From VAXT01 sp963698015 (lineage in GTDB: Bacteria; Actinomycetota; Thermoleophilia; Gaiellales; Gaiellaceae), in contig OY969109.1 in the NCBI GenBank assembly GCA_963698015.1, positions 2,914,001 to 2,978,000 of the forward strand: a stretch of DNA of 64,000 nt, read 5' to 3'. The position numbers and the translations under genes were made by a program. Every line of letters begins with the position of its first letter. Position 1 is the stretch's first letter. Positions 51,939 through 61,729 of this stretch are shown here, piece after piece. Below the pieces are notes generated by a model. It had not been told where the DNA came from. It searched no databases and saw only the letters and a program-made list of their open reading frames with translations.

Positions 51939-52788
51939 TCAGCGCCAGATGCCGGTGACCGGCGCCGAACGGGCCGAGCGGCCGAGTCGTGGGAGGCCCC
52001 ACGCGTCCTCGATCGTGCGCAGTAACCCGTAGTGGGACGTCGGCCGACGGAAGGCGGACCCGGGCCTGACCGCAGGCCCCAGCGCGAGCGCGGGGATGCC
52101 CGGATCGGCCGAGTCGGACTCGTCGAAGACGACGAAGACCACGCTGTTCGCAAGCTGCGCGTTCCGGAGCAGCGGGGGCACGAATCGCCTCAGCCAGGCG
52201 TCTCCGGCCGAGACCGGGCAGTCGTGCATGTCGTGGCACATGTTCGGGACGACCAGGGCGAAGTCCGGGAGCCGCCGTTCCGCCAGGTCGCGCGTGAGGG
52301 CCGAGAGAGGCACGACGTTTCGGGCTCGCGCCGGCCGCGCGAGCACCCGCCGGAAGTAGAGAAACGGCACGTGCCGCTTGACGTACCGGCCGGTGGCCGC
52401 GCCGGTCCAGCCCGCCCGCGGCAGGCCCTCGGCATAGGTCTTCCAGGTGCGCCCGCTCGCCTGGAGCGGTGTCCGCGAGGCTGCGCCCGCCGACCGTGCA
52501 GCTCGTGCAGTCGTCGGTGATCCCCTGCGTCGAGCCCGAGACCAGCGCGAGGTAGTTCGGCAGGCTCGGGTGGGTGACGCCCCGATAGCCGGCGAGCACT
52601 GCGCCCCGCGCCGCGAGCGCGTTGAAAGCCGGCGCGGCGGGGTTGCCGAGGACCGAGCTCCGCGCCTTGTTCTCGAGCACGATCACTACCACGTGCTCGA
52701 ACGCCGGCACCGGCCGCGGCGCGGCCTGCGCTCCCGGCAGCAGCACGGCCGCCAGGGCCGCGGCGGCCCCGGCGAGCCTGCGGCTCAC
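51939..52788 (-). pseudogene. Secreted phosphoesterase/phosphatase family protein with one frameshift
   Basis: A signal peptide (LAGAAAALAAVLLPGAQA) precedes FEHVVVIVLENKARSSVLGN and YRGVTHPSLPNYLALVSGSTQG, the start of the phosphoesterase (phospholipase C/acid phosphatase) fold. After a frame change near 52468 it continues RTWKTYAEGLPRAGWTG, then LPDFALVVPNMCHDMHDC and FDESDSADPG. Joined, all metal-site regions are present. GTG 52788 overlaps the DedA stop. A single base error could explain the break. Confidence 0.7.
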
Positions 52789-53384
52789 AAAGGCTCGCTC
52801 TCGGCTCGGAGCAGCCGCTTCTTCCAGACGTGGAAGCCGACGAACCCGAGAGCGGCGAGAGCGGCCAGTGCCACGCCGGCAATCAGGCCGTAACGGGCGA
52901 TCGCGTCGGCAGCTGCATGGCCCGCGAAGTAGGCGACGAGGCCGACCAGCACCGCCCAGCAGATGCCGCCGGCCGCGTTCCAGGCGAAGAACCGCCACCA
53001 GCGCATGTGCGAGACCCCCGCCATCCACGCCGCGGTCACACGAAGGATCGAGAAGAACCGCCCGATGAAGATGGTCTTCGCCCCGTGCCGGTGGAAGAAG
53101 CGTTCCGACCAGGGAAGCACGGATGCGGTCCAGCGGCCGGCGAACGACCACCGCTCGAGCAGCCTGCGCCCACCGGTGCGCCCGATCCAGTAGCCCATGT
53201 TGTCGCCGAGGATGGCCGCGGCCGCCGCGACGGCGATCACGGCCGCGATGTCCAGCTCGCCGCCCGACGCGTAGACCCCGGCCGCGACCAGGGCCGTCTC
53301 GCCCGGAAGCGGAACCCCTGCGGATTCGAGGAACACGATCAGAAAGAGCGCGATCAGCCCGTAGTGATGGACGAGACCGCTCAT
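52785..53384 (-). CDS. DedA family membrane protein
   Basis: A 199-residue protein with the family signatures LESAGVPLPGETALVAAGVYA (re-entrant segment) and FIGRFFSILRVTAAWMAGVSHM, and four or five hydrophobic helices. DedA proteins are linked to membrane potential homeostasis and polyprenyl or phospholipid transport. It overlaps the acetyltransferase gene (ATGA) and the phosphoesterase gene, so they form one operon. Confidence 0.9.
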   Translation of the reverse strand: MSGLVHHYGLIALFLIVFLESAGVPLPGETALVAAGVYASGGELDIAAVIAVAAAAAILGDNMGYWIGRTGGRRLLERWSFAGRWTASVLPWSERFFHRHGAKTIFIGRFFSILRVTAAWMAGVSHMRWWRFFAWNAAGGICWAVLVGLVAYFAGHAAADAIARYGLIAGVALAALAALGFVGFHVWKKRLLRAESEPL

Positions 53385-53904
53385 CTCGTCAGTGTAGGCC
53401 TCACCTCGTAGGCCATCAGGATCGCGTCCACGAGCTCTCCGCCGCGACGGTAATGCGCCTTGCGGTACCCCTCCTTCGCGAAGCCGAAGCCCTCGTAGAG
53501 CGCCAGAGCCGGCTCGTTGTACGGAAAGACGTGGAGCTCGAGCTTGGTGACGCCCACCTCCCGCGCCCAGCCGACCGCCGCCTCGAGCAGCGCGCGGCCG
53601 ACCCCGCGGCGGCGATGGCTCGCCGCCACCATCAGGCCGAGATCGGCCACGTGGAAGCTCGCCGGGTGAGGGTCGCGCGCGACCGAGAGCCGGCCGACGA
53701 TCCCCTCGCGGCGCGTCGGCGACGAAGACCCCGGCGTGAGGCGACCGGCGGGTCGCGCGCAGGTAGCGGCGCTCGTCGGCGGCGCTGCGCCAGCTCCTCG
53801 GTCGAGATCAGCCAGCGTTCGGGCTCACCGCCAACGTCCCGCGCGAGCTGGACCAGCTCGGCCGCGTCGCGGGACTCTGCGCGGGAACCGCGAACGCTGT
53901 TCAC
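53381..53904 (-). pseudogene. GNAT acetyltransferase with two frameshifts
   Basis: The start MNSVRGSRAESRDAAELVQLARDV runs to STEELAQRR. After a frame change near 53793 ADERRYLRATRRSPHAGVFVADA follows, and after another near 53712 REGIVGRLSVARDPHPASFHVADLGLMV. The acetyl-CoA loop RRRGVGRALLEAAVGWA and LYEGFGF complete a typical GNAT. Two indels in 520 bp, within a region of similar defects, suggest sequence errors. Overlaps DedA and the next gene by four bases each. Confidence 0.65.
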
Positions 53905-55469
53905 TCGACGACGATGCCGTGACCGCCGCGGCGCGGGTCGCCTGCCGCCGCGAGGCTGCCGTCGTCGAGGAACTCGACCCCCGCCACGCCGCCGAAGTAG
54001 AGGTTGCGCCGCCGCCAGCGCACGATGTCGAAGCCGTGTGCCTCCAGCCCGTCGAGCTCGTCCGGATCGTGGCCGCCCTCGCAGTGCACGATGGGCTCCT
54101 GCAGGTGGATACGCGGCCGCTCGATGGCCTCCCGGACGCCGTCCCCGTGCCCGAGCACGTTCACGACGACCTGCAGGATCGCGTTGCGCAGCCGGACCGA
54201 GCCCGCGCTACCGACGATCAGCCGCGGGCGGCCGTCGTCCTCGAGCACGATCGAGGGCGCCATCATGCTCGTCAGCCTGCGGCCCGGAAGCGCGCCCGGC
54301 CGCGCCGGGTTGAGGTCGTACTCGCCGAGCATGTTGTTCAGCTGGATCCCCGTCCCGGGCACGATCACGCCCGAGCCCGAGCCGATGGTGGCCGTCAGCG
54401 AGGCGGCGTTGCCGCGGGCGTCGACGACGGAGATGTGGGTCGTGCCGCGCGGCGCAGTCTCGACGAGCCCGGGCAGCGAGGCCCGAATGCGCTCGGCGCC
54501 GTCGCGCAGGCTCGCCTCCGAGTAGAGCCGCCGGGCCGCGCCGCCGCGGTGGAGATCGCTCCGGAACCGGCCGCCGCGGGCCCTCGTGGTCTCCCGCATG
54601 ACCTCCGCCAGCTGCGCGAGGGCGTCCGCGCTGCCTGCCGGCCCGCCGGTACCCAGCCGGTCGAGCAGCCGCAGCCCGTAGCCGATCAGGATCCCGCCCG
54701 AGGACGGCGGCGGGTTCGAGACGAACTCGTGCCCGCGGTAGGAGACCCGGATCGGACGGCGCCGGATCACGCGGTACTCCGCCAGATCGTCGAGCGTGAG
54801 CAGTCCCGCCCTGCTCCCGGACGTGCCCGCTCACGCTCCGCGCCAGCTCGCCCGTGTAGAAGTCGTCGGCGCCGTGGTCGGCGAGCCGGTCGAGCGTCGC
54901 CGCGAGGTCGCCGGGAGCACGACGCGGTCGCCGGCGACGAGCCGCTGCCCGTCGCGCCCGTAGACGGCCCTCCCCTCGTCGGTGTGACGCAGGATCAGGT
55001 CGACGATCGCGTGCAGGTAGGCCTGCGGGGGGATGAGCTCGAAGCCCCCGCGCGCCAGCTCGGCGGCGGGCTCGACCAGCTCCCGCCACGGCACAGTCGC
55101 GTATGCCCGGTGCGCCGTCGCGAGCCCGGCCACCGTGCCGGGCACGGCGCAGGAGCCGGCGCCGATGTGGAAGACCTCGGACGAGGAGCGTCGAAGTCGA
55201 TGTCGACGGAGTCCATCGCCGCCGCCTCGCCCCGCCGCAGTCCTTTCCCGGGCAGTGAGGCGAAGAAGTCGAGACACGGTGCGCCCTCGTCTCGCCGGCG
55301 CGGTGCACGAGCATGAAGCCACCGCCGCCGGGGCCGGTAAGCGGGCTCTCGGCAACCCAGGACATGAACGCCGCTGCGATGCACGCGTCGACGGCGTTCC
55401 CGCCCTCTGCCAGCACCCGGGCTCCCGCCTCGGCAGTCAGCGGTGCCCGGCCGCGATTGCGCCTCTCAT
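53901..55469 (-). pseudogene. Gamma-glutamyltransferase with several frameshifts
   Basis: From ATG 55469, MRGAIAAGH, then in another frame PLTAEAGARVLAEGGNAVDA and GPGGGGFMLVHRAG. Further frame changes lead through SCAVPGTVAGLATAHRAY, DGADDFYTGELARSV-like sequence and an intact C-terminal subunit containing RGTTHISVVDARGNA, whose Thr is the autoprocessing nucleophile, and NPPPSSGGILIGYGLRLL. At least four indels are needed. The enzyme would cleave gamma-glutamyl bonds of glutathione. Confidence 0.7.
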
Positions 55470-55543
55470 GCGCAGGAGCGTATCGCCGCCGGACGGAGGC
55501 CACCGGCGAGCAACTGGGTTCGCCTATATCGTCCGAGACTGGC

Positions 55544-57191
55544 GTGAGCCAGGACACCGTCGCCGCTCCGCCGCTCGCCCACTCCGGACACAGGCTCGCC
55601 CGGGAGGCCGCGCTTTCGGCCGCGGCCGCCGCCCTCGCCGCCGCGCTGCTCGCCTGGCTCGGTCCGCCCGGCAGTCGACCTCGCAGCCCACGCCTACCAG
55701 CGGGCGCTGTTCCTCGAGCACGGCTTCACCCTCTGGAACAACTTCTGGTACGCGGGCCGCTACAGCTTCGTCACCTACAGCCTCCTCTACTACCCGCTCG
55801 CGGCGCTGCTCGGGATCCGGCTGCTCGCCGTCGCGACCGTCTCGACGGCGGCGCTCGCGTTCGCCGTCGTGCTCTGGCGCGAGTGGGGCCCGGCGCGCGC
55901 TGGTCGAGCCGCACGTTCGCCGTCGTCTGGGCCGGGATCGTGCTCTCCGCCGCCTTCCCGTTCGCGCTCGGCGCGGCGCTCGCGCTGCTCGCGCTGCTGG
56001 CGCTCCAGGCGGACGCGCACTGGCCGCTTCGCGCTGCTCGCGGTGCTCACGCTGGCCGCGAGCCCGCTCGCGTTCCTGCTGCTCGCGCTCGCTGCTCGCC
56101 GGCGATCGGGATCGCGCGCTGGCACGTCGCCGTGCGCTGCTCGCCCCCGCGCGTCACGATCGTCGCCGTCGGCGCGGTCGAGGTGCTGCTCTGCGCGTGC
56201 GTTCCCCGACCGGGGGCGCTTCCCGTTCTCGCGGCAGGAGCTCGCCGCGGCCTCGTCTTCTGCGTGATCGGCATCGCGATGACCTGGCGCGTCGAGCGGG
56301 CGCGAGCTACTGCGCTGGGTCTTCGTCGTCTACCTCGACGGCGTGCGTCGTCCTGCTTCCTCGTCCCGTCGGCGATCGGCGAGAACATCGCGCGGCTGCG
56401 CTACGCCGCGATCCCGATCGCGGTGCTGGCGCTCTCGCTGCGCCGCTGGCGGCCGCTGCCCGGTCGCCTCGCGGCGCTCGCTCTCGCGGTCTCGTGGAAC
56501 GTGTCGCCGCTCGCGGCCAGCTTCATCAAGGGCGTCAGCGACCCCGACGGCGAGCGCGGCGTACTGGACGCCGGCGATCACGTTCCTGCACGCCCACCTG
56601 TCACCCGTCGTACCGCGTCGAGGCGGTGGACACGGCCGGCCACTGGCCCGCCGTCTACCTGCCGACGGCCGGAATCCCGCTCGCGCGTGGCTGGTTCCGC
56701 CAGGACGACTTCCCGCAGAACGCGCTGCTCTACGGCGAGCTCGGGCCGCGCACGTACCTCGCCTGGCTCCGCGGGCTCGGGGTGCGCTACGTCGTGCTCA
56801 CGAACGCGCCGCCGGACTACAGCGCCCGCGCCGAGGCCGCCCTCTTCCGCAGTGGCCGTTCGGGCTTCGGCCCGTCTTCCGCACCCCGGACCTCACCGTG
56901 CTCGACGTGCCGCATCCGCGGCCGATCCTGACCGGCGCGGCCCCCGCCCGCGTGCTTCGCCTGACCGGAACGCGCGTCGTCGTCGACCTGCCACGCGCCG
57001 GCTCCTACCGGCTCGCTGTTCGCTACTCGCCCTACTGGAACGCCGACGGCGCCTGCTTGATCCGGCGCGAGGACGGGATGACCACGATTTCGGCGTCGCG
57101 ACCCGGACGACTGGAGCTCGCCTTCAAGGTGCACCCCGTGCGAGCGCTCGCCTCGGCCGTAGTCGGCGCGCGCTCACGCGTCTGCAGCTAG
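55544..57191 (+). pseudogene. Polytopic membrane protein (glycosyltransferase-like) with many frameshifts
   Basis: From GTG 55544 the pieces read AALSAAAAALAAALLAWLG, then DLAAHAYQRALFLEHGFTLWNNFWYAGRYSF, several hydrophobic helices in shifting frames, and finally RVEAVDTAGHWPAVYLP, YLAWLRGLGVRYVVLTNAPPDYS and a beta-rich tail. The layout (Asp near the N terminus, ten or so helices, globular end) resembles GT-C type or related membrane proteins. At least five frame changes occur. It overlaps the convergent gene end by four bases. Confidence 0.5.
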
Positions 57192-58102
57192 ACCGCGTTC
57201 GCCAGCTCGTTCAGCACGTCTTGCATCACGACGCGCGTGCTGTTCTGGAAGCGGAAGTTGAACTCGGCAAACCCCGCAACCCCCGCGGCCGCGCGTGTGT
57301 TGATGTACGTCTGCCTCCAGGCGTTGACCTGTTTGCGCGGGAGCCCTTGCGTGTTTCCACCCAGCCCGGGTGCGAGCCGGTAGCCGGGGGTCAGGCCCGC
57401 CACGTATCGTCGTGCGAGCGAGCGCCGGACCGGGCCGCCGCGGCTGAGCCCCACCTGACCGGCCGCCTCCCTGCGCGCGGCCGCCTTGGGGTCGCCAACG
57501 AACTCCGGGTACTCCTCTCCGACCAGGCCCAGGCAGGCTCGGTCGAGGATCCGCCAGAAGGCCGTGAGCTCGGGGGTGATCGGCCTCGCGGGCAGCACGA
57601 ACGCGGTCTTCGCCCACCAGACGAAGCCGCGCTGCGTCCGGTCTCCCAGGGCCGGGCGGCCGTAGACGAGGCCGCGCACGACCCCGCGGGTCAGCTCCCG
57701 GTACTGACGACCCGTCCCGCCGGCGCACTCCGCGACGATCTCGTCGAGCTGCCAGGTGTCGGGGGCGAAACCGCTCGCTGCGGCGGCTCGGAGCGCATCG
57801 CGGAAGCGGGAGCCGAGCTCGACTCCCCATGTGACGCGCATGGTGCTCGACGGCAGCCGCAACAGCTGCGGCAGCGACGGCAGCGGGCCGGCGAGGTGGC
57901 CGGACCGGGGATTGTGCGCGAGCAGCCTCCGCTGGGCACTGCCCGGAAGCCGCCGCCGCTCCCAGTAGAAGCCCGGCTGAATGTGGAACATCGGCGCGTA
58001 GCGCCCGTTCGGCAGCGCGTGGACTTGGTCGGCGATCTCCTCACCCACGCCGTAGCTGCCGACGTAGACAGGCACCGTGGCCGGGAGCGGCGCCGCGCGC
58101 AC
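57188..58102 (-). CDS. Unknown protein, start uncertain
   Basis: At least 304 residues, with VPVYVGSYGVGEEIADQVHALPNG and WWAKTAFVLPARPITPELTAFWRI. I do not recognise a family. The printed start is GTG 58102, but the frame stays open and reads sensibly further upstream (LLVLSYFESDDLAKLLGAV) into the end of ftsZ without a good start codon. The N terminus may be lost to an error or use a rare start. It follows ftsZ on the same strand. Confidence 0.55.
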   Translation of the reverse strand: MRAAPLPATVPVYVGSYGVGEEIADQVHALPNGRYAPMFHIQPGFYWERRRLPGSAQRRLLAHNPRSGHLAGPLPSLPQLLRLPSSTMRVTWGVELGSRFRDALRAAAASGFAPDTWQLDEIVAECAGGTGRQYRELTRGVVRGLVYGRPALGDRTQRGFVWWAKTAFVLPARPITPELTAFWRILDRACLGLVGEEYPEFVGDPKAAARREAAGQVGLSRGGPVRRSLARRYVAGLTPGYRLAPGLGGNTQGLPRKQVNAWRQTYINTRAAAGVAGFAEFNFRFQNSTRVVMQDVLNELANAV

Positions 58103-58158
58103 GGCCCCGAGCAGTTTCGCAAGGTCGTCCGACTCGAAGTACGAGAGGACGAGCAGCG

Positions 58159-59541
58159 TTAGCTCTGGAGGAAGCTCGGCGGCTCCAGGGAGCCCTCGTC
58201 GTCCGACTCGGCCCGAATCGTGATCCGGCGCTGGGCGGCTCGCGCACCGAAGCCCGTGGCGACCACCGTCACCCAGACCTGCCCGGTGAGACGGTCGTCG
58301 ATCGTCGCGCCGAAGATGATGTTGGTGTCGTCGGTCGCGGCCCCGCGCACGACCTCGGCGGCCTCGTTGACCTCGTAGAGCGAGAGGTCGTCTCCGCCGG
58401 CGATCGAGAGCAGGATGCCCTTGGCGCCGCCGATGTCGGTCTCGATCAGGGGCGAGCGCAGAGCGCGCTCGGCGGCGTCGCGGGCCCGGTTCTCACCGCT
58501 CGCGGAGAAGCCGATCCCCATCAGCGCCGTTCCGGCGTCCTTCATGATCGTGCGCACGTCGGCGAAGTCGAGGTTGATCAGGCCTGGGAGCGTGATCAGG
58601 TCGCAGATGCCCTGGACGCCCTGGCGGAGGACGTCGTCGGCGATGCGAAACGCGTCCAGCATCGAGGTCTCACGGTCGAGCACCTCGAGCAGCTTCTCAT
58701 TGGGGACGACGATGACCGTGTCGCAGTTGGAGCGCAGCGTGTCGACGCCGTCGCTCGCCTGGCGGTGGCGCCTGGTGCCCTCGAACGTGAACGGCGTCGT
58801 GACGATGCCGACCGTCAGCGCGCCGAGCTCTTTCGCGATCCGGGCCACGACCGGAGCGGCGCCGGAGCCGGTGCCTCCGCCTTCGCCTGCCGTCACGAAG
58901 ACCATGTCCGAGCCGCGGAGCGCACGCTTGATCTGGTCGTAGGCCTCCTCGGCCGCGCGGCGGCCGAGATCCGGGTCGGCGCCCGAGCCGAGACCCTCCG
59001 TCAGCTCGCGGCCGATGTGGATCTTGACCGGGGCGTCGCTCGTCTGGAGCTGCTGGATGTCGGTGTTGACGGCGACGAACTCCACCTGCGAGATGTCGGC
59101 GTCGATCATGCGGTTGACGGCGTTCAGGCCCGCGCCGCCGACCCCGACGACGCGGATCACCGCGATGTAGGCGCCGGGCTCGGGCACGCGGTGCAGCCGC
59201 GGCGGCGGCTCGGGCAGCGGCTCGAGCTTCGGCCGCGGGCGCTCGCGCTCGGGCTCCGGAGCGCGCTCGGGCAGGCGAACGGGCTCGGACGGAGGTGGCG
59301 GCGGCGCGGGCACGGCTTCCTCCTCATGCCATTCCGGGACATGCTCGACGGTTTGCTCGGGAGGCTCGGGCGGAACCGCGGGCGCGGCCTCGACCTCGTC
59401 GACCGGAGCCTCGGGCTGAAGCTCGGGCTCTGGTTCGACCGGGGGCTTGCCTTCCTTCTCGGCCTGTCGCTGCGCCGCCTCGGTTGCCCGGAACAGCTCT
59501 GCGAGCGGGCCCTCACGCATGCTCGCGCGCCTTCTGGGCAT
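58159..59541 (-). CDS. ftsZ: FtsZ with long Pro/Glu-rich N-terminal extension
   Basis: A 460-residue tubulin-like GTPase. The start ATG 59541 has AAGGAGGT six or seven bases upstream and lies inside parA, overlapping it by 29 bp. Residues 1-124 are an acidic, proline-rich, probably disordered extension absent from usual FtsZ. The core begins at IRVVGVGGAGLNAVNRM, with the GTP motif GGGTGSG (221-227) and synergy loop NLDFADVR (323-330). The C-terminal peptide LEPPSFLQS is retained. Division gene neighbours (ftsQ, ftsA) are absent, so a paralogue is possible. Confidence 0.9.
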   Translation of the reverse strand: MPRRRASMREGPLAELFRATEAAQRQAEKEGKPPVEPEPELQPEAPVDEVEAAPAVPPEPPEQTVEHVPEWHEEEAVPAPPPPPSEPVRLPERAPEPERERPRPKLEPLPEPPPRLHRVPEPGAYIAVIRVVGVGGAGLNAVNRMIDADISQVEFVAVNTDIQQLQTSDAPVKIHIGRELTEGLGSGADPDLGRRAAEEAYDQIKRALRGSDMVFVTAGEGGGTGSGAAPVVARIAKELGALTVGIVTTPFTFEGTRRHRQASDGVDTLRSNCDTVIVVPNEKLLEVLDRETSMLDAFRIADDVLRQGVQGICDLITLPGLINLDFADVRTIMKDAGTALMGIGFSASGENRARDAAERALRSPLIETDIGGAKGILLSIAGGDDLSLYEVNEAAEVVRGAATDDTNIIFGATIDDRLTGQVWVTVVATGFGARAAQRRITIRAESDDEGSLEPPSFLQS

Positions 59542-60283
59542 CGAGCACCTCCTTTGCGAGGTCACGGTAGGCCTGGGCGGCGCTGCCGGTTGGGTCGTAC
59601 TTGAGCACGGACGTCCCCTTCACCGGGGCCTCCGCATAGCGAACGGTCTTGCGGATCTTGGTGTCGAACACGAGGTCGCCGAAGTTCTCCTGGAGGATCT
59701 CAACCGCCTCGCGCGAGTGCAGCGTGCGGCTGTCGAACATCGTCGGGAGGATCCCTTCGATCCCGACGTCCGGGTTCAGGTTCTCCCGGATCATCGAGAG
59801 CGTGTTCTCGAGCTGAACGAGCCCGCGCAGCGAGAGGTACTCGCACTGCACCGGGACGATGACCCCGTTCGAGGCGACGAGCGCATTGATCGTGAGCAGG
59901 CCGAGCGACGGCGGAGTGTCGATCAGGACGTAGTCGTAGGTGTCCCTCACGGGCGCGAGCGCCTTTTCCAGCGCGCGCTCGCGTCCGATCATGCTCGAGA
60001 GCGCGAGCTCGGCGCCGGCCAGATCGATCGACGAGACCGCCAGGTCGGCCTCAGCGTGATGGATGACCTCTCCGATCGGAAGACGGTGCACGAGCACGTC
60101 GAACATCGAGCGCTCGATCGTGTCCGGATTCAGGCCCTGGCTCATGGTCAGGTTGCCCTGCGGATCCAGGTCGACAAGCAGCACCTTCAGCCCCTGCTCC
60201 GAGAGGGCGACTCCGAGGTTGAGCGTGGTCGTCGTCTTCGCGACTCCGCCCTTCTGGTTCGCGAACGAGATCACGCGTCCCAT
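59513..60283 (-). CDS. parA: ParA/Soj family ATPase
   Basis: A 256-residue deviant Walker ATPase from ATG 60283 with AAGGGG upstream. Walker A is NQKGGVAKTTTTLNLG with the signature Lys11, followed by VLLVDLDPQGNLT and YVLIDTPPSLGLLTINAL. Soj-type proteins segregate DNA with ParB or position other cargo. No parB follows. The downstream gene, overlapping by 29 bp, is ftsZ, so a role in placing the division ring is possible. Confidence 0.92.
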   Translation of the reverse strand: MGRVISFANQKGGVAKTTTTLNLGVALSEQGLKVLLVDLDPQGNLTMSQGLNPDTIERSMFDVLVHRLPIGEVIHHAEADLAVSSIDLAGAELALSSMIGRERALEKALAPVRDTYDYVLIDTPPSLGLLTINALVASNGVIVPVQCEYLSLRGLVQLENTLSMIRENLNPDVGIEGILPTMFDSRTLHSREAVEILQENFGDLVFDTKIRKTVRYAEAPVKGTSVLKYDPTGSAAQAYRDLAKEVLDAQKAREHA

Positions 60284-60382
60284 CGGCGTCCCCTTGGCCG
60301 TTTCAGTCCGGATTCCCGGTCGCGGAAGCAGGCGTGCAAGCCCCATCGAGCCCCTTTCTTCGCTCTCATGCTAGCTATACCT

Positions 60383-60408
60383 CCGCGAAAAATCGCTCGA
60401 TTTCGCGG
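60383..60408. promoter_or_regulatory. Inverted repeat upstream of parA
   Basis: ccgcgaaa...tttcgcgg with an inner aatcg/cgatt pairing forms a 26-bp imperfect palindrome in a locally AT-rich gap of 187 bp between parA and azlD. It could be an operator or the end of the azl transcript. It does not match the parS consensus. Confidence 0.45.
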
Positions 60409-60470
60409 GTTTTGGTTCGAGGCTTCGCTTCGGCCCGAGAATGTACGAATGCCGTAGGACGACGGCCGGG

Positions 60471-60779
60471 TTATACGAGCAGGCGCACGATCGCAGTCGT
60501 CGCGGCGGCAACGACCACGACTACAGGCAGGGGCACGCGCGCCGCTATCGCGATTACACCGGCGCCGACTCCCGCCAGCCTGGCGTCGAGGACGAGCTCG
60601 TTGTCGCCGCCGACGGTCTGGGTCACGACGAGCGCCGCCAGCAACACAGGGGCGAGGAGCGCAACCACGCCGGCGATCGTCGGCGGCAAGGCCCTGCGGC
60701 CGAGGAGCACCGGCCCCGTCGCCTTGAAGGCAACCGTCGCCAGCCCGACGACGACCACGACGAGCCAGACCGTGCTCAG
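60471..60779 (-). CDS. azlD: AzlD-like small subunit of branched-chain amino acid exporter
   Basis: About 102 residues with four hydrophobic segments and PVLLGRRALPPTIAGVVALLAPVLLAALVV, a typical AzlD pattern. No ATG or GTG fits the N terminus. CTG 60779, overlapping the azlC stop as CTGA, is the best start. With AzlC it should export branched-chain amino acids. Confidence 0.8.
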   Translation of the reverse strand: MSTVWLVVVVVGLATVAFKATGPVLLGRRALPPTIAGVVALLAPVLLAALVVTQTVGGDNELVLDARLAGVGAGVIAIAARVPLPVVVVVAAATTAIVRLLV

Positions 60780-61444
60780 TGCTTGCTCCTGCGCAGGCCG
60801 AGCAGGCAGGCTGCACTCGCGACCACGATCGGCGTTCCGGCCGGGGTGACCGGGATCAGCACGAGCGCGATGGCGGCGCCCGTGGCTGCCGCGATCGCGG
60901 CCCGGTGCGTGCGGACCTGCGGCGCGAGCAGCGCCAGGAACAGCGCCGGAAACGCGCCGTCCAGGCCGATGTCCTTCGGATCGCCCAGCGCATCGCCGGC
61001 GAGAACCCCGACCAGGGTCCCGCTGACCCACGAGACGTAGAGCAGCAGCCCGGCTCCGAGCAGGATCCGCCTCTCGAAGCGGCCGCCACCTCGACTCGAG
61101 AGCGCCCACGACTCGTCCACGATCAGTTGTGACTCGACGAGACGCCGCGGGAGGGGCCCGTGGAAGAGCGACGCGACCGAGATGGAGATCGGCGCGTAGC
61201 GCACGTTCAACAGCACGGCCGCAGCGATCGCAGCCGCGGCGCCGCCGCTCGCCCCGAGGATCGAGCTCACCGCGAACTGCGCCGAACCGGCGAAGGTGGT
61301 CGCCGACATGACGAGCGGGGCTGCCGCGCCCATCCCGGCCGAGCGTGCGACGAGCCCGAACGAGGCGCCGAAGAACCAGACCGTCGCCGCAACCGCGAGG
61401 GCCGCGCGGATGCCGTCGCGGTACCGCGAGACGGACGAGGACAC
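60776..61444 (-). CDS. azlC: AzlC-like large subunit of branched-chain amino acid exporter
   Basis: A 222-residue membrane protein from GTG 61444. It has FGLVARSAGMGAAAPLVMSATTFAGSAQFAV, then NVRYAPISISVASLFHG and the later WVSGTLVGVLAGDALGDP, all characteristic of AzlC. It acts with AzlD, whose gene overlaps its stop. Confidence 0.9.
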   Translation of the reverse strand: MSSSVSRYRDGIRAALAVAATVWFFGASFGLVARSAGMGAAAPLVMSATTFAGSAQFAVSSILGASGGAAAAIAAAVLLNVRYAPISISVASLFHGPLPRRLVESQLIVDESWALSSRGGGRFERRILLGAGLLLYVSWVSGTLVGVLAGDALGDPKDIGLDGAFPALFLALLAPQVRTHRAAIAAATGAAIALVLIPVTPAGTPIVVASAACLLGLRRSKH

Positions 61445-61471
61445 GCCTCATCATGCCCGCACAGATCGAGG

Positions 61472-61684
61472 TCACAGCGTCGCCGCCGCTACGTCGAGGG
61501 CCTCCCGGCAGCGCTCGAGCGCGCGCTCCGCGTCCTCCGCGCCACCCCGCTCGGCGGCGACCCATGCCTCCGCCTCCTCGAGGAGCGCCTGCACCTCTTC
61601 GAGCAGCGAGCGCGGAGAACCACCCCCGCGCTCGAGCGCTTCGATTCGGCTCAGCCGCCTCAGAACGGCGCGCGCTTCCTCCAT
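61472..61684 (-). CDS. Small helical protein, unknown
   Basis: A 70-residue Glu/Ala/Arg-rich protein predicted as a helical hairpin (VLRRLSRIEALERGGG, then LLEEVQALLEEAEAWVAAERG). It lies just upstream of azlC on the same strand. It resembles the small protein at 41483-41776 in composition only. No family recognised. Confidence 0.45.
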   Translation of the reverse strand: MEEARAVLRRLSRIEALERGGGSPRSLLEEVQALLEEAEAWVAAERGGAEDAERALERCREALDVAAATL

Positions 61685-61729
61685 GCCTCGACGCTAGCCG
61701 GGCCGTCCGCGCGCGTGTGTGTCTCGATC

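Noticed and set aside
60383..60408. parS site for ParB near parA
   Set aside because: The palindrome does not match the TGTTTCACGTGAAACA consensus and no parB gene is in view.
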